A stretch of DNA of 9,289 nt from a bacterium (GTDB lineage Bacteria > Vulcanimicrobiota > Xenobia > Xenobiales > Xenobiaceae). A model generated the notes under the pieces. That model searched no databases and was not told the origin of the DNA. It was given only the letters and a program-made list of their open reading frames with translations. Below are positions 1 through 6,987 of this stretch, in pieces. Position 1 is the stretch's first letter; each line of letters opens with the position of its first letter. Position numbers and translations under genes: made by a program. The DNA lies in contig JAFSXH010000306.1 of assembly GCA_017444165.1 (NCBI GenBank), forward strand, positions 1 to 9,289, in the 5' to 3' direction.

Positions 1-236
1 ATCGTACAGGAACCAAGTGGGTAAAAATTAGTATCCACTGAGTAATTCTTCTGTGACAACCCTACAAAGTGGCGCATGACATCTAATTCAGACATCTCTG
101 GCAACGCAGGAGGAGTTTCCCGCAACATTCCTTCGGGAATTAACGATTTGAGATCTACTTCGGGACAATCGCTCTGAGGAGGATAAGCACCTAAGCGACC
201 AGGGTGCGACTTTTCAAATACGGTTCGACTATCCAT
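1..236 (-). CDS. gcvPB: Glycine dehydrogenase (decarboxylating) subunit 2, P-protein beta, N-terminal part
   Basis: Translating the minus strand from the ATG at 236-234 gives 78 residues that run off the left edge. They begin MDSRTVFEKSHPGRLGAYPP and reach FYPLGSCT at residues 71-78, the conserved N-terminal signature of the GcvPB subunit of split P-proteins. In this family PB pairs with PA as an alpha2-beta2 enzyme that decarboxylates glycine with pyridoxal phosphate and passes the aminomethyl group to lipoylated GcvH in the cytoplasm. The PLP-binding lysine lies in the part outside the window. The start overlaps the gcvPA stop by one base (TAATG), which suggests translational coupling. A GGAGGG ribosome binding site lies at 254-249 inside the end of gcvPA, 12 bases from the ATG. 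This is the last gene visible in the minus-strand operon. Confidence 0.95.
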   Translation of the reverse strand, partial: MDSRTVFEKSHPGRLGAYPPQSDCPEVDLKSLIPEGMLRETPPALPEMSELDVMRHFVGLSQKNYSVDTNFYPLGSCT

Positions 237-1585
237 TAATCACTCAAGCCCTCCAAAAAATTTTTCACATTGACTAATAAATTATCTATCTCTCTGGCAC
301 GGCACATCTCCGTACAGCACAAGAGCATACAATCAGCCAACTCAGGGTAGTCCTTCTCAAGGAGATAACCTCCCTGAATCCCCTGCTCAGCTAAATAACT
401 CTGCAACTCTTTTGCTTTGCCTGCAGGCAGCTTAATGACAAATTCGTTAAACACTGGTGAAGTGTAAACTATCTCAACCTTTTTGAGTTCCCGCAAGCCA
501 CGGAGCAAATACTGGGTATTCTGCAGAGAGCTCTTCGCCACAGAATAGAGTCCCTGAGGCCCTAAAAGTGACAGATAAATAGTCGTAGCTAAAGCACAGA
601 GAGCCTGGTTAGAACAGATATTGGAAGAGGCCTTTTCACGGCGGATATGCTGTTCGCGGGCCTGCAAAGTCAAACAGTAGCCCCTCTTGCCATCTTTGTC
701 ATCCGTCATACCTACCAAACGACCAGGAATGCGGCGCAGATACTTGTTCGTACAGGCTAAAAAGCCCACATAGGGGCCTCCGTAAGCCAAATTATTGCCC
801 AATCCTTGCGCATCTCCGCAACAAATATCAGCTCCATAGCGGCCAGGAGCTTGTAAAAGAGCCAAACTCACGGGATCGCCAACGGTTACAATAGCGGCCG
901 CACCACCAGCGTGAGCCTTGGAACAGAGCTCAGCTCCATCTTCAATAACTCCCAAGAAATTGGGATTTTGGATCAAGACTCCACCGACATCTTTGGTTAC
1001 TTCCTGAAGATCGGTCTGGCCTTTGTCATTTAAAGGTATCTCTTCAATGACGATAGGACTGCCCGCCAAATAGGTTTTTAAGATCTGGCGTATTTGAGGG
1101 TTGACTCCACGGGAGACTAAAACCTTATTTTTGCGCGTCTGAGCACAGGCCATGAGCACACCATCTACCGCCGCCGTGCCACCGTCATAAACGGAAGCAT
1201 TTGCCACATCTAATCCAGTTAAACGGCAGATCATCGTCTGAAACTCAAAGATAGTCTGCAATGTTCCCTGACTCGCCTCGGCCTGATAGGGCGTGTAAGC
1301 GGTCAAATACTCAGAGCGTGAAATTATAGACTCTACAACACTAGGTATAAAATGGCGATAGGCTCCAGCCCCTAAAAAGCTCCCACCAGTAAAATTGGTA
1401 CAATCAGCGGCCAACTTTTGGAAATACTCAACAAGAGCCGTCTCGTCTAAGGCTTGAGGAAGTTCTAAAGACCTGTGCAAGCGCAACTCTGTAGGAATCT
1501 CTGCAAAGAGTTCATCCCAAGAGTCGATACCTACAGTGGCCATCATCTTTTTAATATCTTCCTGAGTGTGAGGCAAATACTCCAT
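236..1585 (-). CDS. gcvPA: Glycine dehydrogenase (decarboxylating) subunit 1, P-protein alpha
   Basis: This 449-residue protein has the usual length for GcvPA, the non-PLP-lysine subunit of split glycine decarboxylase. Family signatures are clear: YTPYQAEASQGTLQ at about 97-110, ASVYDGGTA at 130-138, GDAQGLGNNLAYGGPYVGF at 257-275, and the segment from RIPGRLVG through REQHIRREKASSNICSNQAL at about 285-329. With GcvPB it releases CO2 from glycine and loads the lipoyl arm of GcvH. The ATG overlaps the gcvH stop by one base (TAATG). A strong GAGGAGG ribosome binding site sits at 1596-1590, 4 bases from the start and inside the last gcvH codons, so translation is probably coupled to gcvH. The split P gene is informative about lineage, since most proteobacteria and cyanobacteria carry a fused gcvP. 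Confidence 0.97.
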   Translation of the reverse strand: MEYLPHTQEDIKKMMATVGIDSWDELFAEIPTELRLHRSLELPQALDETALVEYFQKLAADCTNFTGGSFLGAGAYRHFIPSVVESIISRSEYLTAYTPYQAEASQGTLQTIFEFQTMICRLTGLDVANASVYDGGTAAVDGVLMACAQTRKNKVLVSRGVNPQIRQILKTYLAGSPIVIEEIPLNDKGQTDLQEVTKDVGGVLIQNPNFLGVIEDGAELCSKAHAGGAAAIVTVGDPVSLALLQAPGRYGADICCGDAQGLGNNLAYGGPYVGFLACTNKYLRRIPGRLVGMTDDKDGKRGYCLTLQAREQHIRREKASSNICSNQALCALATTIYLSLLGPQGLYSVAKSSLQNTQYLLRGLRELKKVEIVYTSPVFNEFVIKLPAGKAKELQSYLAEQGIQGGYLLEKDYPELADCMLLCCTEMCRAREIDNLLVNVKNFLEGLSD

Positions 1586-1983
1586 TAGGCCTCCTCAGTT
1601 ATCGCTTTATAACTCTCTGCATCTAAAAGTTCTTTATACTCTTGAGGATCGCTCATCTTGACGCGCAAGATCCAACCCTCTTCATAGGGAGATTCATTGA
1701 TCAGCTCTGGAGTAAACTCATCTCCATCCTCGTGCAATTTTGAGTTAGTCTCAATGACCTCACCACTAACAGGTGAAAATATATCAGATACCGTCTTGAC
1801 CGACTCCACTACTCCCAAGGCCTCGCCCTTAGCAAGTACGCGTCCCACTTCAGGAACCTCAACAAAGACAATGTCACCCAACTGATCTTGAGCAAAATCG
1901 GTAATGCCAATTTCAGCCACGTCGCCTTCAAGCAATCTGACCCACTCGTGATCTTTTGTATATTTAAGTCCCTCAATAACCAT
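1585..1983 (-). CDS. gcvH: Glycine cleavage system H protein (lipoyl carrier)
   Basis: This is a 132-residue protein of the usual length for GcvH. It has the starting fold YTKDHEWVRLLEGDVAEIGI at 8-27, the QLGDIVFVEVPEVG strand at about 34-47, and the lipoylation site ESVKTVSD with the acceptor lysine at K63. The C-terminal segment includes SPYEEGWI, as in characterised H proteins. It carries the aminomethyl group from the P-protein to GcvT and returns the dihydrolipoyl arm to the L-protein. It starts 18 bases after the gcvT stop with a GAAAGGG ribosome binding site at 2000-1994, 10 bases before the ATG. The next gene, gcvPA, overlaps its stop codon. Nothing essential appears to be missing. 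Confidence 0.97.
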   Translation of the reverse strand: MVIEGLKYTKDHEWVRLLEGDVAEIGITDFAQDQLGDIVFVEVPEVGRVLAKGEALGVVESVKTVSDIFSPVSGEVIETNSKLHEDGDEFTPELINESPYEEGWILRVKMSDPQEYKELLDAESYKAITEEA

Positions 1984-2001
1984 CTTCTTTACACCCTTTC
2001 A

Positions 2002-3096
2002 TTATTTAACGATACTGCCTTTAATAAAAGGAGGACGCTCAACCACGGCCCCTTCTTGGCGTGAACGAACATTAATCTGTAAATGAGTCCCTGGAGCTTT
2101 GTACTTGGCTTTAACTAAAGCCAGACAGACACCCTTATTCAACGAAGGTGAAAACGTTCCACTAGTAACCTTACCGATAACTTCTCCATCAGCAGAGACT
2201 GTATAACCACTGCGCGGAATAGTCCTGCCCTCCATAACCAAACCGACAATGGCCGTTTCAATACCCGCTTCTTTTTGGGCTTTGAGTACCTCTTTACCGA
2301 TAAAATCACGTTCAGTAAAGCGCACTACCCAACCTAAAGATGTATTAATGGGAGTCGTCTCTTCAGTTATTTCGTGACCATAGAGAGAGTAACCAGCCTC
2401 TAAGCGCAGAGTGTCTCTAGCTCCCAAACCGATAGGCAGACAGTCTGCTTCAGAACGCAAAGCCTGCCAAACCTTTCCTGCCTCATCCCAGGCTACATAA
2501 ATTTCAAAACCATCCTCACCAGTATAACCAGTGCGAGAAATAACCGCCTTGAGATCCTTAAAATTAGCCTCAGCTAAATGATAATAGCGCAAATTTTGCA
2601 GATTTAAATCGGTAAATGGCTGTAAGAGCTCTTGAGCCTTGGGTCCTTGAATGGCGATTAAAGCCGTCTGTAAAGAGACATCCTCTAAAGTGACATCCTC
2701 AGGCTTATGCTCCCTTACCCAAGCAAAATCTTTATCTCGGTTAGCGGCGTTAACGACTAACCAATAACGATCCTCAGAGAAGCGATAGACTATGAGATCA
2801 TCGATAATAGCCCCACTCTCACGACACATACAGGTATAAAGACATTGACCATCCTCTATGCGGTAAAGGTCGTTAGTAACTAAATTGTCGATAAATTTTT
2901 GAGAGCCAGAACCAGTTATTAAAAACTCTCCCATATGAGAGAGATCAAAAATTCCAGCCCGTGAGCGTACAGTCAAATGTTCATTCTTGATACCGCTGTA
3001 TTCAACGGGCATCTCCCAACCAGCGAAATCGACGATCTTGCCACCTTCAGCACAGTGCAGATCATAAAGAGGGGTGCGCAAAAGTTCGTTACTCAA
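2002..3096 (-). CDS. gcvT: Glycine cleavage system T protein (aminomethyltransferase)
   Basis: This 364-residue protein has the usual length for the tetrahydrofolate-dependent aminomethyltransferase. That enzyme takes the aminomethyl group from GcvH, releases ammonia and makes 5,10-methylene-tetrahydrofolate. Visible signatures are TPLYDLH at 8-14, VDFAGWEMPVEYSGI at 22-36, IFDLSHMGEF at 49-58, IIDDLIVYRF at 97-106 (holding the conserved catalytic Asp), SRTGYTGEDGFEIY at 187-200 and GARDTLRLEAGYSLYGHE at 225-242. A C-terminal GCVT_C barrel follows at about 286-361. The chosen start is TTG at 3096-3094: it is preceded by GAGGAG at 5 bases and gives an N-terminus that matches the family, while the nearest ATG would cut off the conserved first strand. 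The stop is TAA followed directly by an in-frame TGA. Confidence 0.96.
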   Translation of the reverse strand: MSNELLRTPLYDLHCAEGGKIVDFAGWEMPVEYSGIKNEHLTVRSRAGIFDLSHMGEFLITGSGSQKFIDNLVTNDLYRIEDGQCLYTCMCRESGAIIDDLIVYRFSEDRYWLVVNAANRDKDFAWVREHKPEDVTLEDVSLQTALIAIQGPKAQELLQPFTDLNLQNLRYYHLAEANFKDLKAVISRTGYTGEDGFEIYVAWDEAGKVWQALRSEADCLPIGLGARDTLRLEAGYSLYGHEITEETTPINTSLGWVVRFTERDFIGKEVLKAQKEAGIETAIVGLVMEGRTIPRSGYTVSADGEVIGKVTSGTFSPSLNKGVCLALVKAKYKAPGTHLQINVRSRQEGAVVERPPFIKGSIVK

Positions 3097-3101
3097 ATCG
3101 G

Positions 3102-3107
3102 CTCCTC
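3102..3107 (-). promoter_or_regulatory. Ribosome binding site that fixes the TTG start of gcvT
   Basis: On the minus strand GAGGAG lies 5 bases before TTG at 3096. It supports initiation at a rare codon rather than at an internal ATG. The overlapping TTG at the left end of this motif is out of frame. Confidence 0.75.
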
Positions 3108-3126
3108 AACTCGAACGTCAATATTT

Positions 3127-3164
3127 GCAAAAACGCAGGCGCAAACGAGTCGGCGTTTTTTCGC
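3127..3164 (-). terminator. Inverted repeat between ribF and gcvT, possible attenuator or terminator
   Basis: The arms AAAAACGC (3129-3136) and GCGTTTTT (3153-3160) are exact inverted repeats of 8 bases around a 16-base loop, with further imperfect GC pairing outside them. The hairpin begins right after the ribF stop and ends about 30 bases before the gcvT start. Only three pairs in the stem are GC. The T tract is part of the stem and is followed by GC, not by more T, when read on the minus strand. It may slow or partly end transcription, or act as a weak bidirectional terminator. A complete stop is uncertain because no clear promoter is seen in the same gap. Confidence 0.35.
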
Positions 3165-4109
3165 TTAAGTAGTAAAAAAGGCCTGCACGTTGTGACGATC
3201 TAGTTTTATTTGTTCCACTAGTTCTTGGGAATTTTTAAAAGTCAATTGGCCGCGAACCATCTGCCACAGTTCGGCTTTTAAATGGCAACCATAAAGTTCA
3301 TTGATCCCTATGGGACGGGGCGGATTTAACAGGAAGACCTCTAAAAGATCGTTGCCATTATCGAAAGTAGGGCGATTACCCCAGTAAGCCATCCCAGTTA
3401 TGGGCCTGTTTTCTAAATCCTCGATACCTGTCACAAAAGAGCGAGCAGCAAAGACGCCGCGCGGAGGACGCACTAAAGAGGCGGGAATTTCAATATTGGC
3501 TGTGGGTATACCCAATGTTCTACCTACTTTGCGCCCGTGGATCACTGTACCGCTCCAAGTTAAGGGCCGTTGCCAAATTTTAGCGGCCTGCGAAAGTTGA
3601 CCTGACGTTATCAATTGGCGCAAATGAGAAGAAGATATGTCGCCTAATTCTGCAGAGTACACGTGGGGCAAAACAACCGCCTCAACATTAAACTTGCGGG
3701 CCAGCTCGCGCAAAAGTTCAACATCTCCTCTAGCTTTGGCTCCAAAATGATAGTTGTCACCCACTACTAGATATTTCGCCTTAAATCGTTTTACGAGGAC
3801 ATTCTCAAAAAACTCTTCAGCTTCCATATTAGCTAGATCACTATTAAAGGGAACAACAATAGACTCCAATCCCAAACTTTTAATGATCTCTAAACGATCT
3901 TCCAACGTACAGAGCAGAGGCGCACCTTTAGGATGCTCGCTAAAAGTAAAGGCTAAAGGCTCCAAAGAATACTCTTGAGCTATCTCAGAAGTTTTGGAAA
4001 GTATCAACTTGTGACCAGGATGAACACCATCAAAAAAGCCCAAAGCAACAACGCTAGGGCCCTTTATAAACGAATCCAATCGACTACTCTTCACCATCGA
4101 TATAAGCAT
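3165..4109 (-). CDS. ribF: Bifunctional riboflavin kinase / FAD synthetase
   Basis: This 314-residue protein has the normal length for bacterial RibF, which phosphorylates riboflavin to FMN and adenylylates FMN to FAD. The N-terminal FMN adenylyltransferase domain shows GFFDGVHPGHKLI at 24-36, TFSEHP at 55-60, VVGDNYHFGAKARGD at 115-129 and ISSSHLRQLI at 158-167. The C-terminal riboflavin kinase domain shows GTVIHGRKVGRTLGIPTANI at 187-206, NRPTF at 245-249 and a candidate catalytic Glu257 in LEVFLLN. That last motif usually reads like E-x-H-x-x-D-F, so it is divergent here. The ATG at 4109 lies inside the preceding gene (26-base overlap). An in-frame ATG at 4097 (residue 5) is an equally possible start, and neither has a strong ribosome binding site, which suggests coupling to the upstream gene. 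Confidence 0.95.
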   Translation of the reverse strand: MLISMVKSSRLDSFIKGPSVVALGFFDGVHPGHKLILSKTSEIAQEYSLEPLAFTFSEHPKGAPLLCTLEDRLEIIKSLGLESIVVPFNSDLANMEAEEFFENVLVKRFKAKYLVVGDNYHFGAKARGDVELLRELARKFNVEAVVLPHVYSAELGDISSSHLRQLITSGQLSQAAKIWQRPLTWSGTVIHGRKVGRTLGIPTANIEIPASLVRPPRGVFAARSFVTGIEDLENRPITGMAYWGNRPTFDNGNDLLEVFLLNPPRPIGINELYGCHLKAELWQMVRGQLTFKNSQELVEQIKLDRHNVQAFFTT

Positions 4110-4698
4110 CTACACCGCGACTTTTCAAAGTATCTATAACTTTCTGAGCGGCCTCTCTATTGGCGTAAGGCCCACCAGTAATACGATGAGCGATACCATC
4201 TTCAATAGGAATATTTTCGATACTGTACTTGATACCCTCACCCTTCAACTTCTCTTCCATATCTTCTACAGTACTCTGCTCTCTAAAAGATCCAAAGAGA
4301 ATATAACATTGAGACGGGTTGCCAGAGTCACTCTCCTGCTCATTTACCTGATCACTTGGGGAATTATTCAAAACAGTAGGAGTAGCCTCAGGGACTACGG
4401 TTAGATTGTTATCATTAGAGCTGACAGGGGCAATAGTAGTTACTGCCGTGCTATCCTTGCGAGTAGCTTCCTCACTTTTGCCCTCTAACTCATTTTGCAA
4501 ATCTTTGGCATTATTCACCCAAGGACGAGGAGCGCGCTCCTTAACAGAGATCTCTGCCGACTTGCCATCTTTCTCTGACAGATGATCTTCTACGAGCTTA
4601 TCAGCTATCCAGTAGCCAAAAATTACATCAACCCAGATTATTAAACAATAAGTTATGATCATCCTTGACCGGAAGAAACTGACCTTTTGACTACTCAT
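4084..4698 (-). CDS. Single-pass membrane protein with C-terminal SPOR domain
   Basis: This is a 204-residue protein. A short basic N-terminus is followed by one hydrophobic segment at about 13-31 (MIITYCLIIWVDVIFGYWI). Next comes a charged and then Ser/Thr/Asn-rich low-complexity linker at about 35-128. The C-terminal domain at about 130-201 runs from QCYILFGSFREQSTVEDMEE to GGPYANREAAQKVIDTLKSRGVDAYI. The last part has the pattern of a SPOR domain: an aromatic strand with GSF, paired helices, and the G-P-[FY]-x-x-x-x-A-A/Q-x-x turn. SPOR domains bind peptidoglycan stripped of stem peptides, often at division sites, so the predicted topology is cytoplasmic N-terminus with SPOR outside. The gene starts 7 bases after the 716-residue gene, whose TAG stop lies in its ribosome binding site (AGGTGAGG), and its end overlaps ribF. 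The exact role is not known. Confidence 0.82.
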   Translation of the reverse strand: MSSQKVSFFRSRMIITYCLIIWVDVIFGYWIADKLVEDHLSEKDGKSAEISVKERAPRPWVNNAKDLQNELEGKSEEATRKDSTAVTTIAPVSSNDNNLTVVPEATPTVLNNSPSDQVNEQESDSGNPSQCYILFGSFREQSTVEDMEEKLKGEGIKYSIENIPIEDGIAHRITGGPYANREAAQKVIDTLKSRGVDAYIDGEE

Positions 4699-4705
4699 AC
4701 CTCAC

Positions 4706-6856
4706 CTAAATTAAAGCGGCCTCAACCATGTTTACCCTCTTGGGAACTTCTCTCTCCCAAGATTCACTGCGAACATTTTGAACAAAGACACACACTAAAA
4801 CAGAACCATCAATCAAAGGATAAGCAACTAAAGTCTGCTCATCTGTACCTACAAGAACACATTTATAGACATGATTGCCAACATCAGTCAAATAAGCGGC
4901 CACAGAGTTACACATATTACCAACAGCCAAAGCTACACTGTCACACTCATTAGTGGTAGCATCAATAATGACATCTTCATTGACTACAATAGCATTGACC
5001 AAACCATCTACTGCAGTCAGATCCGTAAGGGCTTTGTGCAAATCTCCCTCACCATCTTTGCCACCATACTGCAAGCTCCCCACTTCACTATTGTGGATCA
5101 TAAGAGACATACCATCAGCCGAAGCGTAAATATCTAAACTTCCCTCTTCAAAAGCGATAAAGATACGCCCCAAGCAACCCAGATTGTTACCTTCACAAAT
5201 CTCAGATATGGAACGGACTAATTCTGGCTCGATAGCCACAGCATCATCGCCGCCATTCATGGTCACTATACCGCCTAAGAGCGGCATACCGTCACCATCA
5301 ACTATGGCTCCAGAAAGTTTATTCTCACTAGCCAGAGACTCTAGGAGATATTCCATAGTATCTGTATCCATCTCGGCAAGTTTATCTCTCAGCTTACCAA
5401 TCACTTCTCTATCCTTTTCAGACAGATCTAAAATGTACGGAGGAAGCTCCTCTTCAACACTTACTGCTACAACATCAGAGTTTTCAGCAGACTCCTCAAC
5501 TGGTTCTTCAATAGGCTTATCAACAATTTCTTCTGCGTGTTCAGATTGCAATATTTGTTCAAAATTATCCGCTTTTTCCTCAGCAACTTCAGCTTCAATA
5601 TCCTCACTCTTCAAAACTGCAGGAACGACCGAATCATCCTTTTCGACACAGAGAGGACAACTATGAGACTTATCATTCAAGAAGTAATCACATACAATCT
5701 TATCAATATCTATATGAGTAAGATTGTTACTATCTTTCAAAAGATCAACCACTATATTTCTATCAGCTCTGCCAATAACTTCTCTTATAGAATCTGTTAT
5801 GGAGGTTATATCATTAATTATAGTGACTCTGTCTTTTTCATCGTTGACGACCTGATAAGCTTCTTCAGCTACTTTTTCAGAAGTTACGGCAAATATATAA
5901 TCAGGATGGAAATAGCGAGCCCTAGTTAAAATCTTGAAGACAGAACTAGCGTCGAGTCCGTTTTCAAAGATAGAGAACATCAGGAGATCTCCCTTATAAT
6001 CGGCGAAAACCTCACAAATTTCAAAATTGGGTTCATGGCGGAAAAGTATATTATCGATACTTATGCCACAATCCAAGAGAGCTATGCCCACAGAATAGAC
6101 CAACCACATACAAGGATTAGCCAAATCCATACCATTAGGACTTACCGAAAGGGACTGAACTACCTGTTCTTGAGATATGGGTTTACCGCAATGGAAACAG
6201 CGGAAACCGCGCTTGGCAGCATCATCTAAAGCACTCAAACTAGATACGCGACTGATCTTCTGCCCCGTCTGGCTACAGAAAACCTCGAACTCACGACAGA
6301 TGATCCCCATTTCATCCATAATTTCAACATCTCTGCCCACTTCAAGAATAGAACGCCCTTGAGAGGCCTCAGGCAGAGATATAGACGGCGACATAGCAAT
6401 GGTGTGCAGAAGTTTTCTCGTTTCAGGACTGCGCAAACACATAGAAGCCTTGCGCTCCCATTCACCCATCTTCAACTTCTCAGAATCTTCACGTAAAAGC
6501 TCAAAATAAGGAGAAACTATAGGAGACTCCTCCATGGAAGCCTGAGGAGCAACCTCCTTAATTATGTTAAGTATAGATTCCCAAGAAGAGTTATTTTCTC
6601 CGCCGTTCCAAGCACCACCAACAATTAACTCATTACCGCCAGGAACAAAGTTATAATAAAACATTTCGTTATCGGCAGAAACAAAAACATCTCCTAAAGC
6701 AGGAATAGAGCCATCTTTCTGTCCTAGCAACTCTAAAAATTTACCATATCCCCCAGAAATAACAGGAGAAAACTTTCCACTAATACTACCCAACAATGAG
6801 GTTTTTATCTCATCAAAATTGCCAAGATCTACAAATTTCTTGCGTACGAAATGCAT
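4706..6856 (-). CDS. Multidomain protein of unknown function: CxxC motifs, possible nuclease-like core, two C-terminal Roadblock/LC7-like domains
   Basis: This is a 716-residue protein with no signal peptide or membrane segment, so probably cytoplasmic. The ATG at 6856 has AGGGA 7 bases upstream. Regions I can see: an N-terminal part at about 1-185, not recognised; a possible zinc site with Cys194, Cys220 and Cys223 (GFRCFHCGKPI); a mixed alpha/beta region at about 245-370 with EICEVFADYKGDLLMFSIFE and VFKILTRARYFHPDYIFAVT, which resembles a restriction-endonuclease-like core lacking the catalytic Lys; a second CxxC at Cys400/Cys403; an acidic Glu/Val-rich linker at about 415-470; and two successive domains at about 497-596 and 604-695. 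The last two match the Roadblock/LC7 pattern (GAIVDGDGMPLLGGI; LVNAIVVNEDVIIDATT). Such domains usually partner with Ras-like GTPases of the MglA type, none of which is in the window. Domain calls are by eye; the coding call is firm because of length and context. Confidence 0.8.
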   Translation of the reverse strand: MHFVRKKFVDLGNFDEIKTSLLGSISGKFSPVISGGYGKFLELLGQKDGSIPALGDVFVSADNEMFYYNFVPGGNELIVGGAWNGGENNSSWESILNIIKEVAPQASMEESPIVSPYFELLREDSEKLKMGEWERKASMCLRSPETRKLLHTIAMSPSISLPEASQGRSILEVGRDVEIMDEMGIICREFEVFCSQTGQKISRVSSLSALDDAAKRGFRCFHCGKPISQEQVVQSLSVSPNGMDLANPCMWLVYSVGIALLDCGISIDNILFRHEPNFEICEVFADYKGDLLMFSIFENGLDASSVFKILTRARYFHPDYIFAVTSEKVAEEAYQVVNDEKDRVTIINDITSITDSIREVIGRADRNIVVDLLKDSNNLTHIDIDKIVCDYFLNDKSHSCPLCVEKDDSVVPAVLKSEDIEAEVAEEKADNFEQILQSEHAEEIVDKPIEEPVEESAENSDVVAVSVEEELPPYILDLSEKDREVIGKLRDKLAEMDTDTMEYLLESLASENKLSGAIVDGDGMPLLGGIVTMNGGDDAVAIEPELVRSISEICEGNNLGCLGRIFIAFEEGSLDIYASADGMSLMIHNSEVGSLQYGGKDGEGDLHKALTDLTAVDGLVNAIVVNEDVIIDATTNECDSVALAVGNMCNSVAAYLTDVGNHVYKCVLVGTDEQTLVAYPLIDGSVLVCVFVQNVRSESWEREVPKRVNMVEAALI

Positions 6857-6891
6857 AATATTTCCCTAAATAAAAAATTTGGTCTGCCTCT

Positions 6892-6919
6892 TCTATAAGG
6901 TTTTAATGACTCCTTGCAA
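6892..6919 (-). promoter_or_regulatory. Candidate sigma-70-type promoter of the minus-strand operon
   Basis: Read on the minus strand, TTGCAA (6919-6914) and TATAGA (6897-6892) are separated by 16 bases. Each matches the consensus hexamers at four of six positions. Transcription would start near 6885, about 30 bases before the ATG at 6856. A TTGACC hexamer further upstream (6944-6939) has no matching -10 box at normal spacing. Confidence 0.4.
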
Positions 6920-6946
6920 CAGACAGCACACAACAAACGGTCAAGC

Positions 6947-6967
6947 AATTAGTAATTTACAATTAGC
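6947..6967. repeat. A/T-rich heptamer tandem repeat, three copies
   Basis: AATTAGT (6947-6953), AATTTAC (6954-6960) and AATTAGC (6961-6967) are three adjacent 7-base units sharing AATT at the same phase. A looser 7-base phase continues with AATGAAT up to 6974. The array lies in the divergent intergenic region. Its 7-base period resembles heptameric short tandem repeats known from cyanobacterial intergenic DNA. Confidence 0.6.
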
Positions 6968-6987
6968 AATGAATTAATTATTTCTTT

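Noticed and set aside
3097..3164. Possible glycine riboswitch upstream of gcvT
   Set aside because: The gap is only 68 bases, shorter than a normal glycine aptamer of about 100 bases, and no conserved aptamer core was seen. Only a simple hairpin is present.
5184..5929. Overlapping plus-strand open frames (160 and 130 residues) opposite the 716-residue gene
   Set aside because: They lie wholly inside a longer frame with good start, ribosome binding site and domain signals. Their translations are Ser-rich or low-complexity and show no recognisable family, as expected for antisense shadows.
6235..6465. Minus-strand frame of 76 residues, Cys-rich
   Set aside because: It is an alternative frame inside the 716-residue gene on the same strand. 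It has no ribosome binding site, and its cysteines come from shifted reading of the real gene.
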